This document shows, one piece after another, positions 16,686 through 24,746 of a DNA stretch of 64,000 bases (position 1 is its first letter; each line of letters starts with the position of its first letter). Below the pieces are notes generated by a model. That model worked only from the letters and a program-made list of their open reading frames with translations, was not told where the DNA came from and made no database searches. Position numbers and translations under genes: made by a program. The DNA is from Candidatus Helarchaeota archaeon (GTDB lineage: Archaea > Asgardarchaeota > Lokiarchaeia > Helarchaeales > HEL-GB-A), in the NCBI GenBank assembly GCA_013375455.1, contig JABXJT010000009.1:28171-92170 (forward strand), given 5' to 3'.

Positions 16686-16708
16686 TAATTGAATGAGTCA
16701 TTCAATTA
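16686..16708. repeat. Perfect 23-bp palindrome upstream of tRNA-Asp
   Basis: TAATTGAATGA, a single central G, then its exact reverse complement (arms of 11 nt). It lies 10 bp upstream of the tRNA-Asp 5' end and 50 bp past the stop of the zinc-ribbon nuclease-like gene. It could be an operator at the tRNA promoter, a terminator hairpin for the upstream gene, or a protein-binding site. Confidence 0.8.
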
Positions 16709-16758
16709 TACCCAGATAAACCCATCGGTTTTAAAAAAGTTTTTGATTTGATTAATTT

Positions 16759-17571
16759 TTATAATGTTTGTAGTATTAAATCCGCAACTGCCCCATTCAT
16801 AAACTCCTGCAATGTAATTAACTGTTTCTTATCTGGAACAGTTTGCTCAAGTTCAGTATAACCAATTAACATTCGTTCTCTTATTCTTTTTTCCTCTTTC
16901 ACTATTTCCCACTCTCTTGCTTTTGAACATTTTTCCAATACTTTTTGATAACTCTTAGATTCAAGTACATAAATTTCATAGGGGATTTTGTTAGTAGTTA
17001 TTTGCTTTCGATAGACTTCATTCACACTTGTTTCACATTCCTTTTTACTTGCCTTTCCCCCAACATAAAGTTTCAAATCTCCGAAAGGACTTTCTAACAT
17101 TATAACCAATAACCCGCCATTATTAAGTATCACATCACTCTGCCCTTTTTCTATTACGGGGTTATTTCGTTTAACCTGCCAATTCTGGGTATCCTCATCG
17201 AACTGACACCGCATTTTTTTAAATTTAAACTCTAACATCCAAAACCGGTCCTTCCAAAACATTATGCCGTCCCCAAACTTCGGTCTTAACGATATTTTAG
17301 GAACCCTTATTGGATCAGGACATTTTCCCGATTCAGGTCGACAATCCCACACTTTCGCTTTTCGTCGGAGTAAAGTATTTAGTACGACGCATCTCATCTC
17401 CTCCTCTTCAAAGATAAATGGATACTTCATTATACAAGGCTTTTCTTTCTCCATTAATGTATGGATTGTTTCACAATCCGAACACATAATCTCTCTCTCT
17501 CTTAAAATCCTTTTTACATCAAGCGGTGGTACATCTCCATGCCACCCGCAATTACTACACCAAATCCACAT
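16759..17571 (-). CDS. Zinc-ribbon plus PD-(D/E)XK-like protein, copy A
   Basis: 270 aa. It starts with a CxxC..CxxC zinc ribbon (Cys5/8 in WCSNCGW, Cys30/33 in MCSDC). A second region contains KFGDGIMFWKDRFWMLEFKF: Asp101 on a loop, then Glu114-x-Lys116 on a strand, the arrangement of a PD-(D/E)XK nuclease core. GQSDVILNNGGLLVIML follows. It is paralogous to the next upstream gene over ~220 residues, and four bases separate the two. I do not recognise the family; nuclease activity is inferred from the motif only. It ends upstream of tRNA-Asp and the palindrome. Confidence 0.65.
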   Translation of the reverse strand: MWIWCSNCGWHGDVPPLDVKRILREREIMCSDCETIHTLMEKEKPCIMKYPFIFEEEEMRCVVLNTLLRRKAKVWDCRPESGKCPDPIRVPKISLRPKFGDGIMFWKDRFWMLEFKFKKMRCQFDEDTQNWQVKRNNPVIEKGQSDVILNNGGLLVIMLESPFGDLKLYVGGKASKKECETSVNEVYRKQITTNKIPYEIYVLESKSYQKVLEKCSKAREWEIVKEEKRIRERMLIGYTELEQTVPDKKQLITLQEFMNGAVADLILQTL

Positions 17572-17575
17572 AAAC

Positions 17576-18274
17576 TTATCTTCCTCCTCTAATTAAATCA
17601 ATTATTGCCCTTGCAACTGCCCCCTGCTTGAACTCTGATAGGGTAACTTCAAAAACAGCTTCTGGTAGCAAACTTTGGATAGCTGCTATTGAGATATCTC
17701 GTACTTTCTGTTTTTTATGAGTTCTCGGTTCTTTTCCTTCATAGACTTCCTCATAATATATCTGATACCGTTCTGAATCTAGTATGTAAGCTTCATACAG
17801 GATTTGGTCAGTTGCTATTAGTTGTTTGTACCGTTCTTCAATTACTTGATAACATTCCTTTAACGAATTTCCCCACAACTGTTTAAGCCCGTATTTTGAT
17901 GGAGGCTGTTCTCTTATCATCACAAGAATCCCCCCTCCTTCTAGAATCATATTACTTTGTGTTTCAGCTATTTCAGCACTTCCCATTTTCGATTCGTACC
18001 TCCCTCTTCCACTCCTAAATCTACAACTAACGTTAAGAAATTTCAACTCTACAATGTAGTAAATCCCATCTAAAAAGAACGGAAAATCCCCGGCTGGAAT
18101 CCCAAATGGAACATTGTCCTTTAATATTGGGTCATCACATTTTCCTATTTCCGCAGGGCAGTCCCATACAGACACGCCTTTACGAAACAATGTATTCATT
18201 AGAATACAACGTACATCTTCTTCTGAATCTATATATGCTGTTTTCATCGTACACGGTTTTTCTTCTTCTAACAT
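17576..18274 (-). CDS. PD-(D/E)XK-like protein, copy B
   Basis: 232 aa from an ATG at 18274. The reading frame stays open to ~18337 but offers only an ATT there, and the paralogue aligns from this Met (MLEEEKPCTMK versus MEKEKPCIMK). It shares with copy A the CILMNTLFRKGVSVWDCPAE segment, the Asp63...Glu76-x-Lys78 motif (AGDFPFF, then YYIVELKF), ETQSNMILEGGGILVMI and a final ALPEAVFEVTLSEFKQGAVA-like region. It lacks the N-terminal zinc ribbon of copy A. Tandem duplication is clear; nuclease function is inferred from the motif only. Confidence 0.62.
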   Translation of the reverse strand: MLEEEKPCTMKTAYIDSEEDVRCILMNTLFRKGVSVWDCPAEIGKCDDPILKDNVPFGIPAGDFPFFLDGIYYIVELKFLNVSCRFRSGRGRYESKMGSAEIAETQSNMILEGGGILVMIREQPPSKYGLKQLWGNSLKECYQVIEERYKQLIATDQILYEAYILDSERYQIYYEEVYEGKEPRTHKKQKVRDISIAAIQSLLPEAVFEVTLSEFKQGAVARAIIDLIRGGR

Positions 18275-18417
18275 AATTGTAAGCCTATTATTTTGATAAA
18301 AAAGGGCATTTAAACTCCTACTTTTTGAAAATGCCAATGCAATTGTGGAAAAATCTCATCCTGAATGGCAATAATTTTATTGTTTTCTTCTTAATAGATT
18401 GATCTCCTTAAAACTTG

Positions 18418-18430
18418 AATTTATAAATAC
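18418..18430 (+). promoter_or_regulatory. TATA-box candidate for the radical SAM gene
   Basis: AATTTATAAATAC is a good archaeal TATA element. Its centre is about 26 nt upstream of the ATG at 18450, implying a short or absent leader. An AAGGT just before the ATG could serve as a weak SD. Confidence 0.5.
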
Positions 18431-18449
18431 AAAAAGTCAAAGGTAAATT

Positions 18450-19520
18450 ATGAAAAGTTCTACGCAAAAACGTTTAACACGTTCACAAATTAAAAAGTAT
18501 AGAGACGAACAAATTGCCAGATTAATGGTGCCTGCGAAAAAATCAAAAGATATGGGTGGTAAACCATTCAATTTTCACTTTTCTACCACGTTAAGATGTA
18601 ATGCTAATTGTGAAACGTGCCTGTGGAAAAATAATAAAATCACGGGTGAATTAACTTTAGAAGAAATCAAGCGTATTTATTTAGAAGCTAAAGAAGAAGG
18701 ATTTGTCATGACTATCCTTTGGGGAGGAGAACCTACGCTCCGCAAAGATATCACTGATATCATAAAATTTATAAAATATGAAGCTAATTTGGCATTTATT
18801 GGTTTTGTTTCCAATGGATTTCTACTTCCGAAACGCATTCATGAATTTGGAGATGACATCGACTTAGTACTTCTGAGCTTAGATTCCCCTGTTGCAGAAG
18901 AACAGGATAAAATACGGGGAATAAAAGGGCTGTATGATAGAATAATGGAGTCCGTGAGAATAATAAAAGAAGAATATCCCCTCATTTCATTACAATTTAG
19001 CTTTTCTATTAGCAAGTACAACCTCCATCGTGTCGATGAAATGATCGCACTTGCTGATAAACTGCATGTACCTGTTGCGTTTAACGTGATAAACACGTTA
19101 CGCCATTATTCGACAGGAACAGTTGATGAAAAAGGAGATCTTTCTGTTACGGCAGAAGAAATTAGTGACGCATTTTCAAGAATTTTAGAAGCTAAAAGAA
19201 ATGGTTCCAAGATATTAAATTCAGAAATGTATTTGAAACATTTCATTGGGGGAAAGAAAAAATATCGATGTCATGTAAAGAAAGTGTTCATGTATGTAGA
19301 TTCCTTGGGAAATATTGAGGATTGCCTTCAATTAGACAAACCTATTGCAAACTTGCGTGAAATGTCTGTCAAAGAAGCAATGAACTTGCCAAGATTTAAA
19401 GAATTTATTAAAGAAACTGAAAAATGTGATACGTGCAATTCACCTACAATGATTGATTGCAGTTATATTTGGGAAGACTTCAGTTTGTTAACAAAATCTG
19501 GTGGCATATCATTTGGATAA
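18450..19520 (+). CDS. Radical SAM protein with half-SPASM-like C-terminus
   Basis: 356 aa. The CX3CX2C cluster motif is TTLRCNANCETC (Cys50, 54, 57), followed by WGGEPTLRKD as the GGE motif. The C-terminus has further cysteines (RCHVKKVFMYVDSLGNIEDC, then CDTCNSPTMIDC) that could bind a second Fe-S cluster, as in SPASM or half-SPASM proteins. The overall pattern is like archaeal HpnH/MoaA-type radical SAM enzymes. It is followed 18 nt later by a geranylgeranyl-reductase-like flavoprotein, so a lipid or isoprenoid substrate is plausible; this is inference. Transcription likely starts from the TATA at 18418-18430. Confidence 0.88.
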   Translation: MKSSTQKRLTRSQIKKYRDEQIARLMVPAKKSKDMGGKPFNFHFSTTLRCNANCETCLWKNNKITGELTLEEIKRIYLEAKEEGFVMTILWGGEPTLRKDITDIIKFIKYEANLAFIGFVSNGFLLPKRIHEFGDDIDLVLLSLDSPVAEEQDKIRGIKGLYDRIMESVRIIKEEYPLISLQFSFSISKYNLHRVDEMIALADKLHVPVAFNVINTLRHYSTGTVDEKGDLSVTAEEISDAFSRILEAKRNGSKILNSEMYLKHFIGGKKKYRCHVKKVFMYVDSLGNIEDCLQLDKPIANLREMSVKEAMNLPRFKEFIKETEKCDTCNSPTMIDCSYIWEDFSLLTKSGGISFG

Positions 19521-19538
19521 CTCGCCGATGATCGCATA

Positions 19539-20708
19539 ATGAAAGATAAATATGACTTAATCATTGTTGGTGCAGGTCCAGCAGGTTTAACTGCTGGAAT
19601 CTCTGCTAAAAGCAATTCGGATATGAATATTTTAATACTCGAAAAACAAATGAGACCAGGGAATCGAAGTAGGGGCGAAACCTTAAAGTTTGATCCATTT
19701 CTTGAGAATAAAATATTTGATCCCGGCTTTATTGATAAAATAACCGTGAATAAGACAAGTAAATATAGATTTTATAGTCCTTCTAATAAAAAATATATAG
19801 AAATAGAAGCTTTACAAAAGCGATACATGATAAATTGGCACGAATTCATAAATGCCTTGGTAGAAAAAGCAATTAAAAACGGTATAGAACTCCAAGTGAA
19901 ACATGAAGTAAAAGAACTCATTTTTAAAGATGAGATTTATCAAGGAGTAAAGGGTGTTGATGATTTCAAGGGATTTGAGGTTAAATCTAACCTATTAATC
20001 CTTGCTGATGGAAGTGAGAATTCTATAATTAACAAGTATGGCTATCAAACCCCAAAAGAAAACCATCTCATCTTGAAAGTCATTGCAGAAAATGTAAATT
20101 TTAAGGAAAATATAGTTGAGTTGTTTTTTTCTACAGGTGAAAACATGCCACCAGGGGTCTTGTCAATCTTTCCCAGATCAGAAACTTCTGCAGAAGCGAA
20201 TTATGTACAATTTGCCGATTCGAATGCTAAAGATCTCAGATTTTGGTGGGATAAAATCTGTTCTGAAATGCCCATCTTTTCGGATCGCTTTAAAAATTCA
20301 AGCATACTTCATTTCGATATTGCCCGTTTACCCTTTGGGGGTCCCACATTAGATGTTTTGGTTCCTACGCCCAGAATATTTTTAGCAGGTGATAATGCGG
20401 GTCATGTTCCAGCCACTAGCGGTGCAGGACTCGTTTCTTCGATGAAAATGGCACATGAAATTGGCAAGATCGTTTCTGAAATTCATGGGTCTGGAGAAAT
20501 TGATAAATATTTCTCTTCTGATACAATGAAACAAATTACCAAAAGACTTCGTAAAACAGCAATTTATCGTGATTTAAAAGAAAAAGCACAAGTAGCAGTA
20601 GATATCAGAAAAGCATTTTTTAAAACTTTAATCACGCCAGAAAAAATTGATGAGAAATGGGATACCTTCATTGCTCCCACCTTAAAAAATGCCGTAGAAT
20701 TCTTCTAA
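19539..20708 (+). CDS. Geranylgeranyl-reductase-family FAD oxidoreductase
   Basis: 389 aa. The Rossmann FAD motif is at the N-terminus (DLIIVGAGPAGLTAGISAKS). RSRGETLKFDP follows, as in archaeal GGR-type proteins. The second FAD motif is RIFLAGDNAGHVPATSGAGL. Members reduce double bonds of isoprenoid chains in archaeal lipids, menaquinone or chlorophyll precursors. The C-terminal ~80 residues are helical and basic. It likely forms a two-gene operon with the radical SAM gene 18 nt upstream. The precise substrate is unknown; a generic p-hydroxybenzoate-hydroxylase-fold monooxygenase is the alternative. Confidence 0.88.
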   Translation: MKDKYDLIIVGAGPAGLTAGISAKSNSDMNILILEKQMRPGNRSRGETLKFDPFLENKIFDPGFIDKITVNKTSKYRFYSPSNKKYIEIEALQKRYMINWHEFINALVEKAIKNGIELQVKHEVKELIFKDEIYQGVKGVDDFKGFEVKSNLLILADGSENSIINKYGYQTPKENHLILKVIAENVNFKENIVELFFSTGENMPPGVLSIFPRSETSAEANYVQFADSNAKDLRFWWDKICSEMPIFSDRFKNSSILHFDIARLPFGGPTLDVLVPTPRIFLAGDNAGHVPATSGAGLVSSMKMAHEIGKIVSEIHGSGEIDKYFSSDTMKQITKRLRKTAIYRDLKEKAQVAVDIRKAFFKTLITPEKIDEKWDTFIAPTLKNAVEFF

Positions 20709-20830
20709 AGCAATATTACATTTATTTTCATGTTTTTGTGATGATATCGGAGCCTTTTTCTTTGAAATTAGCTGAAACTCTAATGGCGCCTATTCAGTGC
20801 TTTTGACTCGAAATGTAAAACAGAAGAAGG

Positions 20831-20960
20831 TCCCCGCGGCCGGATTTGAACCAGCGACATCCTGGTCCCTGCTGTCATAATATCATAGTAGGGAATTGAT
20901 CCCATCTCTATCATGTGAAGATCTACAGCCAGGCGCTCTACCAGTCTAAACTACGCGGGG
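20831..20960 (-). tRNA. tRNA-Tyr(GTA) with ~56-nt intron
   Basis: Acceptor CCCCGCG/CGCGGGG, with the C1-G72 pair typical of archaeal tRNA-Tyr, and discriminator A. The D-stem is GTTT/GAGC, the anticodon stem CCTGG/CCAGG with loop CTGTAGA (anticodon GTA), and the T-arm GCTGG TTCAAAT CCGGC. The intron (~20867-20922) lies at the canonical position 37/38. The spliced length is 74 nt and CCA is not encoded. G34 makes it an expected queuosine substrate. Confidence 0.95.
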
Positions 20961-21133
20961 GTTTTTTTGAATGACTTCCTGATTAGGAGAACTTGATACT
21001 CTATTTAAAATTTTTTTATTAAATTAGGTTGAATTTTTAAATAAATAAAGAATCGGTGATTTTTCCATTTTATCTATTGATTTTTAGGAGATTCTTGGGC
21101 GTTCTTTTAAAATGAAATTTCAGGGTAAAAAAG

Positions 21134-21270
21134 CGGGCCCACAGGGACTTGAACCCCGGACCTCAGGCTCTCTTCACATTGATCATGGCTAATTTTGCCA
21201 ATCAACATGCCGAAGGCCTGCGCGTTATCCAGCTACGCTATGTGTAACGACATATCTACGCTATGGGCCC
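21134..21270 (-). tRNA. tRNA-Arg(TCG) with two introns (D-arm and anticodon loop)
   Basis: Acceptor GGGCCCA/TGGGCCC, D-stem GCGT/ACGC, anticodon stem CAGGC/GCCTG with TCG anticodon, and T-arm CGGGG TTCAAGT CCCTG. A 40-nt intron (21170-21209) sits at canonical position 37/38. A further 23 nt lies between acceptor and D-arm (within 21233-21263), bounded by an exact 8-nt direct repeat TAGCGTAG and containing a TATGT/ACATA hairpin. Removing both leaves a normal 74-nt tRNA, so a second, non-canonical intron is the simplest reading. Confidence 0.92.
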
Positions 21271-21511
21271 ACTTTTGATTCAATTACGAAGAATAATTCC
21301 TTCGTCAAATTAAATCTTTCTGCTAATGTTGATAATGATTTGTAATAAAAGTTACTAAAATTTAAAATTATTTGAGGAAAACGAATTAAAAAGGAAACGC
21401 TACCGATAAAATTACTATTTTTATGCGCGGCTTGAACCAACGTGAAAGATATATTTTTATAGATCATCAAATCACTTAGAAACGTAAATGATTGGAAGAG
21501 GTTGTTTATAA

Positions 21512-22327
21512 ATGGTAACCCAATTGCCCATCTTGTTTGTTGAGGCTGAAACTTGCGGTGAAGCCTGGGAAAAAGCAGTAGAGGCCGTCTGGTATAAAGG
21601 TCTTGAAATCAAACAACATTATTCAGATGAATTCAGCAGAGAAGCCTCTGTCTTAGTCAATGTCACCAATCCATTGAAAGAGCCACGGTTCTCTAGAAAA
21701 GATCTCATCAGTGTCACGATGTTTATGACGGGTGAAGATAAGAAGAAGCCGTACCGTGAAAAGGAATATGTGCGAGATTTAATTGATGGCACGATGGATC
21801 ATCGCGTTTTAGAAGGCATCGAGAGCTACACGTACCACGAACGCTTGTTTTTATGGGGCCTCGTTCAACCTAAACACCTCGAACTGCTGAATGAGAAAAA
21901 AATGCCCCGCATAAAAATAATCGATAGTGCGACTCAAAGAGAATTTAATGTTGATGAAGGAATCAATCAAATCGAGATGCTCATTCAAAAAGCGAAAGAC
22001 GAACCTATTAGTCGTAAGTTACAGGTTACTACCTGGGAACCTCATAAAGACTTACTAATATCTGGGGCTCCCTGCCTTCAGCGAATTTGGATTCGCATCA
22101 TTGAAGAAAAATATTTGATTTTTGAAACAATGTGGCGAAGCAGGGACCTATATAAGGCATGGCCTAGCAACGTTTTAGGCTTTACTGAATTTGCGAAGTG
22201 GCTCGCTGACCGCCTGAACCTTAAATTCGTTCAATATGTCGATTTTAGCAATAGCTTGCATATCTATAAAAGCGACTATGACCAAGTGAGCCGCCACTTT
22301 GAGATCATCAAAAAAAGATCTCAATAA
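21512..22327 (+). CDS. thyA: Thymidylate synthase (archaeal ThyA type)
   Basis: 271 aa. It contains the thymidylate synthase core: the FVEAETCGEAWEKAVEAVWY start seen in archaeal members, RKLQVTTWEPHKDLL, and the active-site segment SGAPCLQRIWIRI with the nucleophile Cys188. VDFSNSLHIYKSDYDQV matches the conserved nucleotide-binding H-Y pair near the C-terminus. It makes dTMP from dUMP. Archaeal enzymes of this class differ from bacterial ThyA in their pterin or folate cofactor, so the one-carbon donor is open. A monocistronic gene with its own upstream AT-rich region. Confidence 0.9.
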   Translation: MVTQLPILFVEAETCGEAWEKAVEAVWYKGLEIKQHYSDEFSREASVLVNVTNPLKEPRFSRKDLISVTMFMTGEDKKKPYREKEYVRDLIDGTMDHRVLEGIESYTYHERLFLWGLVQPKHLELLNEKKMPRIKIIDSATQREFNVDEGINQIEMLIQKAKDEPISRKLQVTTWEPHKDLLISGAPCLQRIWIRIIEEKYLIFETMWRSRDLYKAWPSNVLGFTEFAKWLADRLNLKFVQYVDFSNSLHIYKSDYDQVSRHFEIIKKRSQ

Positions 22328-22401
22328 TTTTTATAGGAATAAAACTAAAATAATGATAAAATAAGTTATCTAATGTTTTAACGAAGGATGGTGAAAGTAA
22401 G

Positions 22402-22920
22402 ATGTCTGATAATCAAGAAAAGATTAAAAAGAAGTTAAGCTTCAGAGAAGATTGGCCCGTGATTCCGTATATTACATGTATTTTACTAGCATTAATCGCA
22501 TCCATCTTAGATTTCATTCTCATTCAACAATATCTTTTCCAATTGATTGGAATTATTATCGCAGTTATTATAGCAATAGGCGCTATCATTTTTCGGTTAT
22601 ACCCGAGATGGGCCTTACTTAAACACGGTTTCCCAAGCCTAATGAGTACGGCTCGGTTACAAATCGTTGAAAATCATACATTGATTAAAACCGGCCTCTA
22701 TAAACGCATACACCATCCACTATATCTTGGAGAAATAATGAGAGCTTTCATCCTCCCTAGCCTGTTTTGGAGTCTATATGGTGCTTTACTCGGTGTTGGT
22801 GCTGTTATTTTTCTTCTATTCCGCATTCAAATTGAAGAAAAAATGTTACTCGAGGAATTCGGGGAAGAATACGAAGAATACCGAAGATCTACAAAAAAGC
22901 TCATCCCTTATGTCTATTAA
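22402..22920 (+). CDS. ICMT/PEMT-like integral membrane methyltransferase
   Basis: 172 aa. Two N-terminal TM helices (~20-60) precede the conserved isoprenylcysteine carboxyl methyltransferase/phospholipid methyltransferase core: LIKTGLYKRIHHPLYLGEIM, hydrophobic helices, then RIQIEEKMLLEEFGEEYEEY and the tail KLIPYVY. These enzymes use SAM to methylate lipidic substrates or prenylated C-terminal cysteines. In archaea the substrate is unknown. The next gene, a 7-TM protein, starts 34 bp downstream on the same strand and may be co-transcribed. Confidence 0.88.
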   Translation: MSDNQEKIKKKLSFREDWPVIPYITCILLALIASILDFILIQQYLFQLIGIIIAVIIAIGAIIFRLYPRWALLKHGFPSLMSTARLQIVENHTLIKTGLYKRIHHPLYLGEIMRAFILPSLFWSLYGALLGVGAVIFLLFRIQIEEKMLLEEFGEEYEEYRRSTKKLIPYVY

Positions 22921-22953
22921 TTTTTAAGAAACCAATAAAAAAGTGAAAAGAAT

Positions 22954-23814
22954 ATGTCACCCTTCCCCATCGCGGATTTTATTCACGTTTTGATTGTTTA
23001 TTTAATCATTGGCCTAATTTTATGGCTTCCCCCTCTCATCGTGCCCCAATGGAAATCATTAGTTAAATATTTAGATAAAAAAGAGATTATGAGTAAGAAA
23101 AGGTTTGAAATACTTTTAATTATATTGAGCGTCTCTATCATTATCATTGCTTTTATTTTAATTTCTCTTCATAATCAGCGTTTATTTCCTATAGAATTTG
23201 AAAATATGTCAAGTTATTTTCATATATTTGCCACATTTACCTTCTTGCTTTTACCAGTTTCAATGGGGATAATCGTGACCATCACTTACATTCGTAATTC
23301 AGTCAAACTAAAATTAGGAGAGTTTTTTATCTTATTATTTGCGTTTAGCGCTTTAGCACTTGCTGGGTCATTGTATCATGATTTCCTATGGTGCGGCACG
23401 CGGACTAATTGGTATACAACACCAGCATTTGGTGGTTATGATTTTGATGTGTGGAATTTGTTAGTGGGCGTTCAATCCAACGATTATCGGTTGCTAGGTG
23501 CTTGTCAAGGAGTGTTAGCATTAATTCTAATAGTATATTCGATCATTCTATTATGGAAATTTAATTCATTTTTGGAAATTAAATTGAATATGATAAAAAA
23601 GATTCAAATCATTGTATTTTCTTTTTTTGCAGTGATTTTTCTCGGATTTTTTCTTTTCATTATTGATTATGGTTCTTTATTTGACTTTAACCAAACAGTT
23701 CATGCATTATTTTTAGGCATTCCCTTAATATGTTTGCTATTTCATCAAATGGGAAAAATTCTGATTAGAAATACTATTTCTGAGTCGCGGGAAAACGAGC
23801 TAAAGGAAAAATAA
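22954..23814 (+). CDS. Polytopic membrane protein, about seven TM segments
   Basis: 286 aa, with about seven hydrophobic helices spread along the chain, starting with FIHVLIVYLIIGLILWLPPL and ending with LFLGIPLICLLFHQMG. A polar segment between helices 4 and 5 reads SLYHDFLWCGTRTNWYTTPA and could be a substrate-facing loop. I do not recognise a family. It follows the ICMT-like methyltransferase by 34 bp on the same strand. The convergent neighbour downstream is an epimerase-like gene. Confidence 0.7.
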   Translation: MSPFPIADFIHVLIVYLIIGLILWLPPLIVPQWKSLVKYLDKKEIMSKKRFEILLIILSVSIIIIAFILISLHNQRLFPIEFENMSSYFHIFATFTFLLLPVSMGIIVTITYIRNSVKLKLGEFFILLFAFSALALAGSLYHDFLWCGTRTNWYTTPAFGGYDFDVWNLLVGVQSNDYRLLGACQGVLALILIVYSIILLWKFNSFLEIKLNMIKKIQIIVFSFFAVIFLGFFLFIIDYGSLFDFNQTVHALFLGIPLICLLFHQMGKILIRNTISESRENELKEK

Positions 23815-23878
23815 TCTCGGGCTCTCATGAAACATAAAACCATTTGAATCAAAAAAGAAAGATTTTAGGTTAAAATTT

Positions 23879-24733
23879 CTATTTAACCAAATCAGGATAA
23901 TGTTGTTTGATGCGTTGAAGGGATTTTCGCGCACCAGCAAAGGTCAATTCGAATACCATTGGGCCATCGAACCCCCTCTTTTTTATTACCCCCAAGACAT
24001 CCATCGGGAAGCTGCCATCTCCTAGCGCTATGTGATCATTAGGTCGCCCATTTTGCATTATTTTTCCATCGTTTAAATGATATTCGATAATTTTATCCAC
24101 GTGCTTCTCTAGAAATTCATGCACCGTATCGCTACCTGAAAATCCAACTAGTTGATGACCCGTATCAAAACATATTGAGAGATTATATTTATCGATGATT
24201 TTTCGCGTGGCATCGAAGGGAAACTCAACATTTTCGACGGCAATTTTCTCCGGGGGAACATCCGTGTTTTTCAGTATTTTTTCAACGCTATTAGAAACAA
24301 ATCTATTTATTAAACCAACAACCACGTCCTTTAAGTTGGGCGCAAGATCAATTTTGGAAACTTCTGCAGCTAGTGAACCTGTCAGATGTAGGACATACGC
24401 TACAGGATCTAATGGTGCAGTTCGTTTCATCGATTCAATCATACATTTACAAGAAGCATCTCTAATTATTGCATTAGGACTTGCAAGCTCAATCGACCAA
24501 ATGGGTAAATGAATGGAATAGGTGATTCCCTGTTCATCTTTAATTTTTAGTAATTCTTTTATCACCCTTCTTGAAATGGACCCTGGCAGCACGTATTCTA
24601 AATCCATGGATATTTCTACGTGTTCATATCCCGCATCAATTGCTTTTTCAACTAAAAGAGGGAATTTAAAGTTTTGAAAATCAAATGAGTCATCAATTAT
24701 ATCCACATTAATTGGCGTTATTCCGAATTTCAT
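23879..24733 (-). CDS. Sugar phosphate isomerase/epimerase-like TIM barrel
   Basis: 284 aa of the xylose-isomerase-like/AP-endonuclease-2 superfamily. Hallmarks: KFGITPINV at strand 1, GYEHVEISMD, ITYSIHLPIWSIELASPNA, KIAVENVEFPFD, LSICFDTGHQLVG (metal-binding Asp-x-x-His), IIEYHLNDGKIMQNGRPNDH and GPMVFELTF. The acidic and His residues would bind a divalent metal. Members act on sugars, inositols or hydroxypyruvate, or are repair endonucleases; the specific reaction cannot be told. It starts 13 bp after the acyl-CoA dehydrogenase stop on the same strand. Confidence 0.85.
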   Translation of the reverse strand: MKFGITPINVDIIDDSFDFQNFKFPLLVEKAIDAGYEHVEISMDLEYVLPGSISRRVIKELLKIKDEQGITYSIHLPIWSIELASPNAIIRDASCKCMIESMKRTAPLDPVAYVLHLTGSLAAEVSKIDLAPNLKDVVVGLINRFVSNSVEKILKNTDVPPEKIAVENVEFPFDATRKIIDKYNLSICFDTGHQLVGFSGSDTVHEFLEKHVDKIIEYHLNDGKIMQNGRPNDHIALGDGSFPMDVLGVIKKRGFDGPMVFELTFAGARKSLQRIKQHYPDLVK

Positions 24734-24746
24734 TGCAACACCCGAT

